In this document: one piece after another, positions 34,054 through 43,656 of the stretch
Numbering within the stretch: the first letter of the stretch is position 1
Layout: the number at the start of each line of letters is the position of its first letter
NCBI GenBank assembly: GCA_021776685.1
Contig: JAJFFJ010000051.1
Span: 1-64,000 of the forward strand
Source of the DNA: Alphaproteobacteria bacterium
Lineage (GTDB): Bacteria; Pseudomonadota; Alphaproteobacteria; Bin65
Direction: 5' to 3'
DNA length: 64,000 nucleotides
The notes under the pieces: model-generated
Seen by the model: the letters and a program-made list of their open reading frames with translations, nothing else
Databases searched by the model: none
What the model was told of the DNA's origin: nothing
Made by a program: the position numbers and the translations under genes

Positions 34054-35379
34054 CTAGAGCTTGCCCGGCGGGTTGCCGACGACCACGAAGGTGAGCCGGT
34101 CGGGCTGCAGCAGGCTACGGGCGACCCGGCGGATGTCCTTCAGGGTCACGGCGCGGATCAGGTCGTTGCGCTTCGTGAAATAGTCGGGCGTAAAGCCCTG
34201 GATTTGCCGGCTGACCATCAAGTTGGCGATCCGCTGGGATGTGGAGAAGCGCAGGGGATAGGAGCCAGTCAGGAACTTCTTCACCGCATCAAGTTCTTCC
34301 GCCGACACGCCCTTGGTCGCCATCCGTTTCCACTCTTCGCGGATGATGGCGATGGTCTGCGCCACGTCCCGGTTGCGGGTGGCCACGCCGCCCATATAGG
34401 CGGCGGAATGATCAAAGGGTTGAAGGTAGGAATAGACCGAATAGGCAAGGCCCCGCTTTTCGCGGACTTCCATATAAAGGCGGGAGGTCATGCCGCCGCC
34501 GCCAAGGATCTGGTTCAGCAGATAGGCGGTGATAAAATCCTTGTGCCGGCGGGGAATGCCGCTGTGGCCGAAGACCACGATGCTCTGCGGTATCGGAAAG
34601 CGCACGACCGTGACGCCGCCCGTGGCTTTGGGCAACATCCGCCGGACTGGTCCGCGTTTGGCCTTTGCCGGGAGGCTGCCGAAGACCTGGTCGAGCATCT
34701 TGCCAAGTTCTGCCGGCGAGATGTCGCCCACGACACCGATGTAGAGATTGTTGCGGGCAAGCTGGGTGCGGACAAAGCCGGCCAGATCTGCACGGGTGAT
34801 CGCCTTGATGCTGGTTTGCGTGCCCCGGCTGAACCGGCCGTAGGGATGGCCGCCAAATGCCGAGCGGAACCATGCCACTGATGCCAGGTAGCGCGGGTTG
34901 CGTTGCTGGCGGGTCAGGTCATCGGCCTGTCCGGTGCGCTCCCGTTCCACCGCGGCGGGATCGAAGCGGGCCTTTGTCAGCGCCAGGCGCAGCAGCCGGA
35001 AGGCCTCAGCCTTGTTGCGGCTGAGAGTGCGCAGGGAACCGCGGAAGCGGTCAAAGCCGGTGCTGAAGCTGATGCTGATCGACTTGGTTTCCATAGCGCG
35101 CTGAAAGGTGCTGGAATTCATGTCGCCGGCACCCTCGGTCAGAAGGCTGGCCACGAGCCGCGCCGTACCGCCCTTGCCTTTGGGGTCATAGACCGAACCG
35201 GCGCGCCAGGTAAAACTGACGCTGATGATCGGTGTGGTGCTGTCCTGCACCAGCCAGGCCTTGATGCCGCCGGGACTTTTCACCTGTTTGATGTCGATGG
35301 CCTGCGCCGGAGCGGCAGCAAGCAGGGTTGCGGAAATCGCTGTTATAACGGCCAGGGCCGCGAGCGGACGAACGGTCAT
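34054..35379 (-). CDS. M16 peptidase-like subunit, non-catalytic partner
   Basis: A 441-residue exported protein with a signal peptide (about residues 1-27, ending AQA). It has the two-domain M16 fold but no HxxEH; the corresponding position reads GGTARLVASLL. It keeps the Arg/Tyr substrate-clamp pair of the partner subunit (VREKRGLAYSVYS). This is the usual behaviour of the second gene in two-subunit M16 proteases such as the alphaproteobacterial processing peptidase-like pairs. It follows the catalytic subunit by two bases, so both are made together. Role: probably periplasmic peptide turnover. Confidence 0.9.
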   Translation of the reverse strand: MTVRPLAALAVITAISATLLAAAPAQAIDIKQVKSPGGIKAWLVQDSTTPIISVSFTWRAGSVYDPKGKGGTARLVASLLTEGAGDMNSSTFQRAMETKSISISFSTGFDRFRGSLRTLSRNKAEAFRLLRLALTKARFDPAAVERERTGQADDLTRQQRNPRYLASVAWFRSAFGGHPYGRFSRGTQTSIKAITRADLAGFVRTQLARNNLYIGVVGDISPAELGKMLDQVFGSLPAKAKRGPVRRMLPKATGGVTVVRFPIPQSIVVFGHSGIPRRHKDFITAYLLNQILGGGGMTSRLYMEVREKRGLAYSVYSYLQPFDHSAAYMGGVATRNRDVAQTIAIIREEWKRMATKGVSAEELDAVKKFLTGSYPLRFSTSQRIANLMVSRQIQGFTPDYFTKRNDLIRAVTLKDIRRVARSLLQPDRLTFVVVGNPPGKL

Positions 35380-35381
35380 GA

Positions 35382-36767
35382 TCAGCCCCCCTTCTTTTTA
35401 GGCGTTGCGGGCTTTTTCGCCGGCAGCAAGATGGCGGTGACGGAACCGCGGCTGCTCAGGACAAGTCGGGCGGCGGCGTTAACGGCTTCCACCGTGACGC
35501 TGCTGATGCGTTCCGGCCAGGCCTCAACCTCGGCGACGGTTCGTCCGGTGGTCAGCGCCCGGCCGAAGATCGATGCGCCGGTATACATGTTGTCCCGGGC
35601 GAAGATGGCCGCATCCAGCATCGACTGCTTGGCGCGGTCGACCTCTTCTTTGGTGACGCCTTTTGCCAGCAAGGCGGCGACTTCTGCATCCATCGCCCGT
35701 TCGACCGTGGCGACGCTGACGCCGCCGCGGGGGTTTGCGTACAGACCGAATTCGCCGCTGTCAAAGCTGCCGCTGTCGTACCAGGTGCCCGCGCGGGTCG
35801 CGAGCTTCTGCTTGACCACCAGCGATTCATAGAACCGGCTTGTCGCGCTATCGCCCAGGATCTGGTTCAGCACCATCAGGGCATAGGCGTGCTTTTTGCC
35901 GGCATTGTTCAGGCTTGGTGCAAGATACACGCGGCCCCAACGTGCGCGGGCGACACGTTTGTCCCGCAGGGTGACGCGGCGCGACGTGCGGCTGGGCGGC
36001 TCCTGCGGCCGGATCCGAGGCGGAATCGGACCCGCCTTGATCGGGCCGTAATACTTTTTCGCGAGCGGCAGAACCTCTTTCAGGGTCACATCACCGGCGA
36101 CGATCAGGATGGCATTGTTGGGCCGGTAATAGCGCCGATAGAATTCAAGTGCGTCCTTGCGGTTGAGCTTGTGAATCTCATGCATCCAGCCAATCACCGG
36201 GCTGCCGTAAGGATGGTTGCGCCAGAGCGCGGCACGGGCAGCCTCCCACAGAAGCGAATTTGGCTTGTTTTCCGTGCGCGAACGTCTCTCCTCTTCGACC
36301 ACCTTGCGTTCCGCTGCGACTTCTTTCTTGTCGATTACCAGATTGGTCATCCGGTCCGCTTCCAGGCGCATGACGATGGGCAGTCGATCCTTGGCGACGG
36401 TCTGGAAATAGGCCGTATAGTCCTGGGATGTGAAGGCGTTCTGCTGGCCGCCGTTGCGGTGGATGATTCGGTCGAACTCACCCGCCTTCAGGGTCTTGGT
36501 GCGCTTGAACATGAGATGCTCAAGAAAGTGCGCAATACCCGACTTGCCCGGCGGCTCGTCCGCGGCCCCCACCCGGTACCACACCATGTGGCGGACGACC
36601 GGCGCACGGCGGTTGGTAATCACCACCACCATCATGCCGTTCTTCAGTTTTGCGACTTGAGGGTGGAATACGCCTTTGCGCTGTTCGGCGTTGGCAGGAG
36701 CGCCCCAAAGGGTGCAACCGATAAACGCAAGCGCCGCAAGGGATTTTAGGCGGGTGGGGTTGATCAT
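35382..36767 (-). CDS. M16 family zinc metallopeptidase, catalytic subunit
   Basis: A 461-residue exported insulinase/pitrilysin-type protease. A signal peptide (about residues 1-23, ending ANA) is followed by the inverted zinc motif HFLEH in SGIAHFLEHLMFKRT and the distal Glu in VAAERKVVEEERR. The second inactive M16 domain follows. The start at 36767 is placed so that the signal peptide is intact; a GTG-free extension upstream falls in promoter sequence that contains a TATAAA -10-like element at 36802-36797 on the minus strand. It is paired with the non-catalytic subunit, and together they should form the peptide-cleaving chamber. Confidence 0.92.
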   Translation of the reverse strand: MINPTRLKSLAALAFIGCTLWGAPANAEQRKGVFHPQVAKLKNGMMVVVITNRRAPVVRHMVWYRVGAADEPPGKSGIAHFLEHLMFKRTKTLKAGEFDRIIHRNGGQQNAFTSQDYTAYFQTVAKDRLPIVMRLEADRMTNLVIDKKEVAAERKVVEEERRSRTENKPNSLLWEAARAALWRNHPYGSPVIGWMHEIHKLNRKDALEFYRRYYRPNNAILIVAGDVTLKEVLPLAKKYYGPIKAGPIPPRIRPQEPPSRTSRRVTLRDKRVARARWGRVYLAPSLNNAGKKHAYALMVLNQILGDSATSRFYESLVVKQKLATRAGTWYDSGSFDSGEFGLYANPRGGVSVATVERAMDAEVAALLAKGVTKEEVDRAKQSMLDAAIFARDNMYTGASIFGRALTTGRTVAEVEAWPERISSVTVEAVNAAARLVLSSRGSVTAILLPAKKPATPKKKGG

Positions 36768-36954
36768 AAATTTCGCTCTGACTGGTTGACGGTACATTTA
36801 TACTGTCCGCGCCTTGCAGGACCGTTACCAACGGAACGGCAAGGCTGGCCAGCGTCGCCCCACGACGCCCCCTGTATTTTCCCCTCTAAAGACTGGTCGG
36901 CCTCCGCCGGCGCCCCATCTGGCTCACGTCGCCAGCAAGGTGTGGCGGCAGTGC

Positions 36955-37485
36955 CTATTTGATGTCTGGCCGCGTGGTGGTGGCGCTTCTGCCCCGCGTG
37001 TCTTTTCCGCGGCCACTGTCCCCGGACGGCCGCGCCTTCGGGTCATATTTCAGCACCTTGTCGACAAACTTCTTGCTGTCCGACTTGCCGCGCTTGGATT
37101 CGATGTCGATGACCTTGCGCACCACGTTGGTGGTGACCCGGCCCTGCAGGCCGGCCTTACGCAGCACCTCCGCCTCACCAGGGGTACGTTCACCCGGCTT
37201 TATGGGGCGTCCGGCAACGCGGGCGCGATTCGCGGGCGCCACCTTCAATACCGTGCGGCTCAACCGCTCCGTGCCACGGGATTGTCCGCGGGCACGGGTT
37301 GCGGGCGGGCGCAAGCCAAATCCCGGGGGCACAGCCAACGGCGCGCCGCCGCCCAGGCCCTCTTCGCTGACGTTGCTCTTGTTGGTCAGCTTGTTCGCCA
37401 CATAGCGCACGTCTTCGGGCACCGTACAGCCGCCGGTGACAATCGCTGCGCCAATGGCGGCAGCAGTCAAAACCTTGATTCGCAT
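36955..37485 (-). CDS. bamF: BamF-like DUF3035 outer-membrane lipoprotein
   Basis: A 176-residue lipoprotein with signal and lipobox (AIVTGGC, lipidated Cys20). The family DUF3035 is restricted to alphaproteobacteria, where a member was found in the outer-membrane assembly complex as BamF (established knowledge). The body is basic and rich in Arg, Pro and Gly and has APLAVPPGFGLRPP, a segment typical of the family. Its place directly downstream of lspA, which encodes the lipoprotein signal peptidase, is the usual one. Some BamF homologues are shorter; the C-terminal 40 residues here are low-complexity. Confidence 0.85.
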   Translation of the reverse strand: MRIKVLTAAAIGAAIVTGGCTVPEDVRYVANKLTNKSNVSEEGLGGGAPLAVPPGFGLRPPATRARGQSRGTERLSRTVLKVAPANRARVAGRPIKPGERTPGEAEVLRKAGLQGRVTTNVVRKVIDIESKRGKSDSKKFVDKVLKYDPKARPSGDSGRGKDTRGRSATTTRPDIK

Positions 37486-37524
37486 CCCTGAACTCCGTTC
37501 GTCTCGGACCCGGTTATTTTGCGT

Positions 37525-38085
37525 CTATCTACGCGATTCCCGGCCGCCAAACAAGGCGGCGACAAGCAGCATGAAGACGCCGGTCGATATGGCGCTGTCG
37601 GCGACATTGAATGTGGCGAAGTGCCAGCTATTCCACGCGGGGACGTGGAAATCCACAAAGTCGATAACTGCACCTATTCTTATACGGTCAATTGCGTTGC
37701 CTATCGCCCCGCCAATGATCATGCCCAGCGCCAGCGACGTGAACCAGCCGTGGGCGCGGAACAGCCAGATGGCGAGGAACACCGCGATTCCGAGCGCCAC
37801 ACCCGTCAAAATCCAGCGCATGGCCTGGGAGCCATCATTGAACAGGCTGAAGCTGACGCCCTTGTTCATGACCAGAATGATGTTCAGCCAGCCGGTGACC
37901 CTGACTGGCACGCCATCGGCGAGCAGCACCTGGGTTACGTAAATCTTGCTCGCCTGGTCCGCGATGATGACCAGCAGCGCCAGCAACAAGCCCAGCATCG
38001 CCCAAGTGCGCCCGGGCTGGCGGGGCGTCTGGGTGGCCGTCTGGGCGGGCGCCGGAACAGGCTCGGGGGGGCTCGTGTCGGTCAT
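37525..38085 (-). CDS. lspA: Lipoprotein signal peptidase (signal peptidase II)
   Basis: LspA removes signal peptides from prolipoproteins at the inner membrane. The 186-residue protein has four predicted helices and the family blocks ADQASKIYV, NKGVSFSLF, GGAIGNAIDRIRIGAVIDFVDFH and FNVADSAI; the two catalytic Asp are in the NAIDR-to-VIDF and VADS segments. The first 25 residues are a Pro/Thr-rich extension. It starts 10 bases after ileS, an arrangement conserved in bacteria, and precedes the bamF lipoprotein gene. Confidence 0.95.
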   Translation of the reverse strand: MTDTSPPEPVPAPAQTATQTPRQPGRTWAMLGLLLALLVIIADQASKIYVTQVLLADGVPVRVTGWLNIILVMNKGVSFSLFNDGSQAMRWILTGVALGIAVFLAIWLFRAHGWFTSLALGMIIGGAIGNAIDRIRIGAVIDFVDFHVPAWNSWHFATFNVADSAISTGVFMLLVAALFGGRESRR

Positions 38086-38095
38086 GCCTGCGGAA

Positions 38096-40978
38096 TCAGG
38101 CCGCCGCCCGCAGATGCGCGACGGCGTCGCCACAGCGGGCGCAGGTGCCGGGGGCCTGGGACGCTTCGGAGACCTCGGGCAGCACCTTCCAGCACCGCTG
38201 GCACTTGTCGCCGTCTGCTGGGGCCGGCACCACGCCGATGCCAGGGGTATCAGGCAGGGTGAAGGCGTCGGCAGGGGGCGGCGCGTCGGTCAGTTGCGCG
38301 TCCGAGGTGATTGAGATTTCTGCGAGATCGATGCCGTCCATCGCCTCGATATAGTCCGCCGGGGCGTGGACCACAGGGGCGGCCTCCAGGCTCGCGCCGA
38401 TGCGTTTTTCTGCCCGTTCGATCTCCAGCGCGCCGGTTACGACACGGCGCAAGGTCCGGACTTTGGCCCATTTGGCGGCGAGCTCGTCATCGCGCCAATC
38501 TGCCGGAATGTCCGGGAACAGGCGCAGATGGACACTTGCGGCCATGTCCTCCTGGTCGCCGAAGCGGGCCTGCCAGGTTTCCTCCGCCGTGAAACACAGC
38601 ACGGGGGCCAGCCAGGCCGTCAGGCAGTTGAACAGGTGGTCGAGCACCGTGCGCGCCGCCCGCCGCTTCAGGTCATCAGCCCGGTCGCAATAGAGCGCGT
38701 CCTTGCGGATGTCGAAGTAGAAGGCGCTGAGCTCTACGGCGCAGAAATTGTGCAACGCGGTGTAGAAGGGGTGGAAATCGTAGCGGGCGTTGGCGTCGCG
38801 CAGGTCGCGGTCCAGCTCCCACAGGCGGTGCAATACCCAGCGTTCCAGCTCCGGCAACTCCGCCGGGTCGAGCCGCTCTGAGTCCTGGAAGCCGTCCAGA
38901 TTGCCCAGCAGGTAGCGGAAGGTGTTGCGCAGGCGGCGATAGGTGTCCGCCTGCTGTTTGACGATCTCAGGGCCAATCCGCAGGTCGTCAGAATAGTCGG
39001 ACGCGACCACCCACAGGCGCAGGATATCTGCGCCATACTGGTCCATGACTTCCTGGGGTGCGGTGACGTTGCCCATGGACTTGGACATTTTCTCGCCCTT
39101 CTCGTCCATGACGAAGCCATGGGTCAGCACGCCGTCATAGGGCGCCCGCCCGCGGGTGCCACAGGACTCCAGCAGCGAGGAATGGAACCAGCCGCGATGC
39201 TGGTCAGAGCCTTCCAGGTAAAGGGAGGCAGGCCATTGCTGGTCTTCGCGCTGTTCGAGGCAGAAGGCGTGGGTGGAGCCGGAGTCGAACCAGACATCCA
39301 GGATGTCGTTCACCTTCTCCCACTCGTCCGGGCTGTAGTCGTTGCCGAGGAAGCGGGCGCTGGCGCCATCGGAAAACCAGGCATCCGCGCCTTCGGCCTT
39401 GAAGGCCTCGACGATGCGGTCGTTGACGGCGGGGTCGTTGAGGATTTCGCCCGTGGTCTTGTTGACGAAGACCGTGATCGGCACCCCCCAGGCGCGCTGG
39501 CGGGAGATCACCCAGTCCGGGCGTTGCTCGATCATGCCGTAGAGGCGCTTCTGGCCGCTGGCCGGGTAGAAAGCGGTTTCGTCGATGGCTTTCAGGGAGA
39601 TTTCGCGCAGCCCACTGCCATCCGTCTTGTCGTCGCCCATGGTGATGAACCACTGGGGCGTATTGCGGAAGATCACCGGTTTTTTCGAGCGCCACGAGTG
39701 CGGATACTGGTGCTTCATGCGGCCCCGGGCGATCAGCGCGTCCGCTGCCACCAGCGCATCGATCACGGCCTGGTTGGCGTCGCCCTTCTTGCCCTTGTCG
39801 GTGATGACCCGCTTGCCGTCGAAGCCAGGGGCGTCAGCCGTAAAGAAACCGTCGCCGTCGACGGTAAAGGGGATGCGCGTGTCGATGCCGCGCGCCTTGA
39901 GTGCTGCCTCGTTCTCCGTCCAGGCGTCAAAATCCTCCCGGCCATGGCCGGGTGCGGTATGGACGAAGCCGGTGCCCGCTTCGTCCGTGACATGGTCGCC
40001 GGTAAGCAATGGCACGGTGAAATCGTAGCCGAGACCCGTGAGCGGGTGTGCGCAGGCGCTGACGGCAGTCAGGTCCGCATCGCCGCGTCGTTCAAAGGTA
40101 TCGACCCGCGCTGCGCCCATGACGTCTTTCGCAAGCGCATCGGCCAGGATGTAGCGGTCGCCGGTCCGCGCCCAGTTATCTTCGGGTGCTGACGTTACTT
40201 CATAATGGCCATAAGAGATTTTCGGCGAGTAGGCGACGGCGCGGTTACCCGGGATGGTCCAGGGCGTCGTCGTCCAGATGATGATGTTGGCGCCTGCCAG
40301 ATCATCCGGTCCGTCTGTCACCGGGAACTTCGCCCAGATCGTATCGCTTTCGTAGTCGTGATACTCGACCTCGGCCTCGGCCAGCGCGGTCTTTTCGACC
40401 ACCGACCACATCACCGGCTTGGAGCCACGGTACAGCTGGCCCGAGTCGTTGAACTTCATCAGCTCGGCGGCGATCAGCGCCTCCGCCTCGAAGGCCATGG
40501 TCAGGTAGGGGTTTTCCCAGTCGCCCAGCACACCCAGGCGCTTAAACTCGGTGCGCTGCACGTCGATCCAGTGCTCCGCGAACTCCCGGCATTCCTGGCG
40601 AAATTCGTTGACCGGCACCGCGTCCTTGTCCTGCTGTTTGGCGCGATACTGTTCCTCGATCTTCCATTCGATGGGCAGGCCATGGCAGTCCCAGCCGGGC
40701 ACATAGTTGGCGTCGCGGCCGAGCATCTGCTGGGACCGGTTGATCAGGTCCTTGAGGATCTTGTTCAGCGCGTGGCCGATATGCAGGTGGCCGTTTGCAT
40801 AGGGCGGGCCGTCGTGCAGGATGAATTTCTCCCGCCCGCGCGCGGCATCGCGCAGTTGCTTCCACAGGTCGATCTTACGCCACGTTTCCAGGATTTCCGG
40901 CTCGCGCTTGGGCAGGCCCGCGCGCATGGGAAACTCGGTCTTGGGCAGGAACAGGGTGTCTTTGTAATCGACGGTCAT
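38096..40978 (-). CDS. ileS: Isoleucyl-tRNA synthetase
   Basis: IleS charges tRNA-Ile. The 960-residue protein has the class I motifs HLHIGHA and EKMSKSMGN, the CP1 editing domain with [11 protein letters not shown] and [15 protein letters not shown], and [12 protein letters not shown]. The C-terminal zinc ribbon has [11 protein letters not shown] and CARCGDAV, which places it in the long bacterial form sensitive to mupirocin-type inhibitors. Length and order of domains are normal. It follows ribF by 68 bases and precedes lspA. Confidence 0.97.
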   Translation of the reverse strand: MTVDYKDTLFLPKTEFPMRAGLPKREPEILETWRKIDLWKQLRDAARGREKFILHDGPPYANGHLHIGHALNKILKDLINRSQQMLGRDANYVPGWDCHGLPIEWKIEEQYRAKQQDKDAVPVNEFRQECREFAEHWIDVQRTEFKRLGVLGDWENPYLTMAFEAEALIAAELMKFNDSGQLYRGSKPVMWSVVEKTALAEAEVEYHDYESDTIWAKFPVTDGPDDLAGANIIIWTTTPWTIPGNRAVAYSPKISYGHYEVTSAPEDNWARTGDRYILADALAKDVMGAARVDTFERRGDADLTAVSACAHPLTGLGYDFTVPLLTGDHVTDEAGTGFVHTAPGHGREDFDAWTENEAALKARGIDTRIPFTVDGDGFFTADAPGFDGKRVITDKGKKGDANQAVIDALVAADALIARGRMKHQYPHSWRSKKPVIFRNTPQWFITMGDDKTDGSGLREISLKAIDETAFYPASGQKRLYGMIEQRPDWVISRQRAWGVPITVFVNKTTGEILNDPAVNDRIVEAFKAEGADAWFSDGASARFLGNDYSPDEWEKVNDILDVWFDSGSTHAFCLEQREDQQWPASLYLEGSDQHRGWFHSSLLESCGTRGRAPYDGVLTHGFVMDEKGEKMSKSMGNVTAPQEVMDQYGADILRLWVVASDYSDDLRIGPEIVKQQADTYRRLRNTFRYLLGNLDGFQDSERLDPAELPELERWVLHRLWELDRDLRDANARYDFHPFYTALHNFCAVELSAFYFDIRKDALYCDRADDLKRRAARTVLDHLFNCLTAWLAPVLCFTAEETWQARFGDQEDMAASVHLRLFPDIPADWRDDELAAKWAKVRTLRRVVTGALEIERAEKRIGASLEAAPVVHAPADYIEAMDGIDLAEISITSDAQLTDAPPPADAFTLPDTPGIGVVPAPADGDKCQRCWKVLPEVSEASQAPGTCARCGDAVAHLRAAA

Positions 40979-41046
40979 GATTCGGACGTTCTGATCTTGG
41001 TTGGGCGGGAATATGGCGATGAAATAAGAGGCGGGTAAAGGGGGCG

Positions 41047-42003
41047 TCAGGCCGCGGCCAGGATTTCGCGGGCCTGTGTGCTGTCGGTGGCGATCTGCGC
41101 CGTTAGCGCCTCCAGTCCATCGAACTTCTTTTCCGGGCGCAGGAAATCGACCAGCGCCACGCGTACTGAGCGGCCATAGATGTCGCCCGAAAAATCGAAC
41201 AGATGCACTTCCAGCAGCACCTTTTCATCGCCGATGGTGGGGCGCATGCCCAGGTTGGCGACGCCGTTGATCCAGCCCGCGTCCTCGCCGTCAACCGTGT
41301 CCGCCATGCGCAGGCGCACCGCGTAGACGCCGAATGCCGGCAGCAAATAGCCCTCAAGGTCCACATTGGCGGTCGGGAATCCAAGCTGCCTACCGCGCTT
41401 GTCGCCATGCTGGACATGACCTTCCACTTCCCATGGACGGCCCAGATAGGCGGCCGCATCGGCCGGTTTGCCATCTCGCAACAACTGGCGTACCTGGGTG
41501 GAGGAGAATTCGGCGCCGTCCTCGGCCTTAGCCGCTTCCACACAGGTGACGCCAAAACCGTGACGCGCACCCGCTTCCTGGAGGGTTTGCGGGTTGCCGC
41601 TGCGGCCCTTGCCGAAGGCGAAATCGTATCCGATGACCACATGACGGGCGGCGAGCGCGCCGATCAGAATATCATCAATAAAGGCGTCGGCCGTGCGGCT
41701 GGCCACCCGCTCGTCGAAGGGCAGCGCCACCAGCGCATCAATGCCGAGCGGTTCCATCTGCCGGGACTTCGAGCGTAGCGGCGTTAGGCGGAAGCTGGGT
41801 GCGTCAGGCTGGAAATACTGGCGTGGGTGCGGTTCGAAGGTCAGCACCGTCAGGGGCGAGCCCAGGCCGTCAGCGATGGCGCGGGCGCGGGCGATCACCT
41901 GACGGTGGCCTTCATGGACGCCGTCGAAATTGCCAATGACGACCACGCCGCTGCGGGCGTCGCCGTCCAGGTTGGTGAAATCGCGATAGAGGCGCATGGC
42001 CAC
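41047..42003 (-). CDS. ribF: Bifunctional riboflavin kinase/FAD synthetase
   Basis: RibF makes FMN and FAD. The 318-residue protein has the adenylyltransferase half with [14 protein letters not shown] (the HxGH-like nucleotide site), [25 protein letters not shown] and [12 protein letters not shown], and the kinase half with [11 protein letters not shown] and [12 protein letters not shown] and LEVHLFDF. It starts at a GTG with GGAG upstream; an ATG lies six bases later. It is the first gene of the conserved ribF-ileS-lspA order and follows a MaoC-type gene by 41 bases. Confidence 0.96.
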   Translation of the reverse strand: MAMRLYRDFTNLDGDARSGVVVIGNFDGVHEGHRQVIARARAIADGLGSPLTVLTFEPHPRQYFQPDAPSFRLTPLRSKSRQMEPLGIDALVALPFDERVASRTADAFIDDILIGALAARHVVIGYDFAFGKGRSGNPQTLQEAGARHGFGVTCVEAAKAEDGAEFSSTQVRQLLRDGKPADAAAYLGRPWEVEGHVQHGDKRGRQLGFPTANVDLEGYLLPAFGVYAVRLRMADTVDGEDAGWINGVANLGMRPTIGDEKVLLEVHLFDFSGDIYGRSVRVALVDFLRPEKKFDGLEALTAQIATDSTQAREILAAA

Positions 42004-42044
42004 GCGGGCGCTCCGGATGGGTCGGCCCAGCTCCGGATCGGGGC

Positions 42045-42533
42045 TCAGTCCTGCGGGTTGCGGACCGGAACCTTGACCAGGGCCGTGCCTTCGATGACCA
42101 CTTCATCGCCCACAAGGCAGACGGTGTCCATCTCTGCGCGCGCCTTTTCTGGATGCAGTGCAGTGATGGTGGCGCGGGTGTTAACGGTGTCGCCCAGTCT
42201 GACCGGTGCGTTGAAGCGCAGCGTCTGGCCCATATAGGCGCAGCCAGGACCCGGCAGGCGGGTGCCGATCAGGGTCGAAATCAGGCTGCCGGTCAGCATG
42301 CCGTGGGCGATACGCCCGCCGAACATGGTCTGGCTGGCGAATTCCTCAGACAGGTGCAAAGGGTTTGTGTCACCGGAGATGCCCGCGAACAAGGTCACGT
42401 CCACCTCGGTCAGGGTTTTCGAGAAGGCCGCAGTCTGGCCGACAAAAAGATCTTCGAAATACAGGCCGTGCAATTCGCTCGGCTGGATCGGCAAATATGA
42501 TTCCGGGTGCGCGCGGGCGGCATCTGGGGACAT
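42045..42533 (-). CDS. MaoC-like hot-dog dehydratase
   Basis: A 162-residue hot-dog-fold protein. The R-hydratase active site is present: the catalytic Asp/His in FAGISGDTNPLHLSEEFA and GRIAHGMLTGSLIS. This is the pattern of (R)-specific enoyl-CoA hydratases such as PhaJ, which feed beta-oxidation intermediates to polyhydroxyalkanoate synthesis, and of MaoC-like dehydratases. It stands next to ribF, where similar genes occur in other alphaproteobacteria. The acyl-CoA preference is not predictable. Confidence 0.9.
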   Translation of the reverse strand: MSPDAARAHPESYLPIQPSELHGLYFEDLFVGQTAAFSKTLTEVDVTLFAGISGDTNPLHLSEEFASQTMFGGRIAHGMLTGSLISTLIGTRLPGPGCAYMGQTLRFNAPVRLGDTVNTRATITALHPEKARAEMDTVCLVGDEVVIEGTALVKVPVRNPQD

Positions 42534-42698
42534 GGCGGGAGACTCCGGTCGGGCAATTTATTGTGCGGTGCAATATATTGGAGCGACTGATGGCCAAGAA
42601 CAGGCCAAATTGTCACCTGACGGCGTGAATCCGCGGTATTGGCGGGCATGTTCTTGCAGTGTCGGCCGCTGCAATTTTGCGATCGGCCAGCGCTCGAT

Positions 42699-43580
42699 TC
42701 AGTCGGTCTCGATGGGCAGGCTGTCTTCGGTCGCCCATTCGCTCATGGAGTTGTCGTAGACCGCAATGTCCTGGTACCCGAGCTGGTACAGCAGGAACGC
42801 GTCATAGGTCGCCGCGATGCCGCCACCGCAATAGGCGAGAATACGCTGGTCGGGATTGGCCCCCGCGGCGGTGAAGGCGCCGGCTGCCGCCTCGGGCGCC
42901 GCCACTTCCTTGGTCTCCGAATCCAACAGGGACATTGCGGGCACGTTGACACTGCCGGGGATTCGGCCCGGGCGGCCATACCGGGGGCTCTCACCACTGT
43001 GCAGGTCAGGTGCCAGGGCGTTGATGGTGCAGACGCCGGCGTCGCCGATGGCGGCCAGCATCTCATCCTTGCCGACGAACAGGCTGGGGCGCGGGTTGGC
43101 AGTGAGGTTGCCGGCTGGGTAGGCGCAGGGCTCTGTCGAAACGGCGCGCCCGTCGGCAACCCATTTGTCGTAGCCGCCGTCGAGGATGCCGGCGGCGTCG
43201 AACCCGACCCAGCGAAGCATCCACCAAAAGCGGGTTGCCCACATTGAGGTCTTGCGGCTGTAGAGCACGATGCGCGCGCCGTCGCTGATACCGTGCCGGG
43301 CGAAAGCGGCGGCCGCGTCCTGCGGTGACGGCAGGGTAAAGCGATAGGGACTGTCGGCGACCGAGAACTCGCCCTGAAGGTCGAGGAAGCCCGAACCGGG
43401 AATATGGCCCGCGTCATAGTCGGCCCGGCCGCTGACCACCCGATAGGGCCGATCGGCGCTCTCATCCAGTTCCAGATAGGTCGTGCAGTCGAAAACCCTG
43501 AGTTCGGGGTTTGACAGGTTGGCCGCCAGCCAGTCGCCGGAGACCAGGGCCTCCGGGTGGTGAAATTGCGGGTCGCTCAT
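42699..43580 (-). CDS. 3-mercaptopyruvate/thiosulfate sulfurtransferase, two rhodanese domains
   Basis: A 293-residue tandem rhodanese. The N-terminal inactive domain has the usual YDAGHIPGSGFLDLQGEFS and SKTSMWATRFWWMLRW regions; the C-terminal domain has GRIPGSVNVPAM and the catalytic loop AYCGGGIAAT with the persulfide Cys. The loop Cys-Gly-Gly-Gly lies between the CGSGVTA of mercaptopyruvate enzymes and the charged CRxGxR of thiosulfate enzymes, so the donor is uncertain. GGAGGAG four bases before the ATG gives a strong start. Confidence 0.92.
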   Translation of the reverse strand: MSDPQFHHPEALVSGDWLAANLSNPELRVFDCTTYLELDESADRPYRVVSGRADYDAGHIPGSGFLDLQGEFSVADSPYRFTLPSPQDAAAAFARHGISDGARIVLYSRKTSMWATRFWWMLRWVGFDAAGILDGGYDKWVADGRAVSTEPCAYPAGNLTANPRPSLFVGKDEMLAAIGDAGVCTINALAPDLHSGESPRYGRPGRIPGSVNVPAMSLLDSETKEVAAPEAAAGAFTAAGANPDQRILAYCGGGIAATYDAFLLYQLGYQDIAVYDNSMSEWATEDSLPIETD

Positions 43581-43656
43581 GATCTCCTCCAGTCGCGGCG
43601 ATCAGACGACACGCAGAGAAAATTCTCAAGGAGATGTTGCGGTGGCCGGTTCGTCT

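Noticed and set aside
39119-40192. Plus-strand open frame opposite ileS
   Set aside because: The opposite strand encodes IleS with all motifs; this frame has no family signature and no ribosome site.
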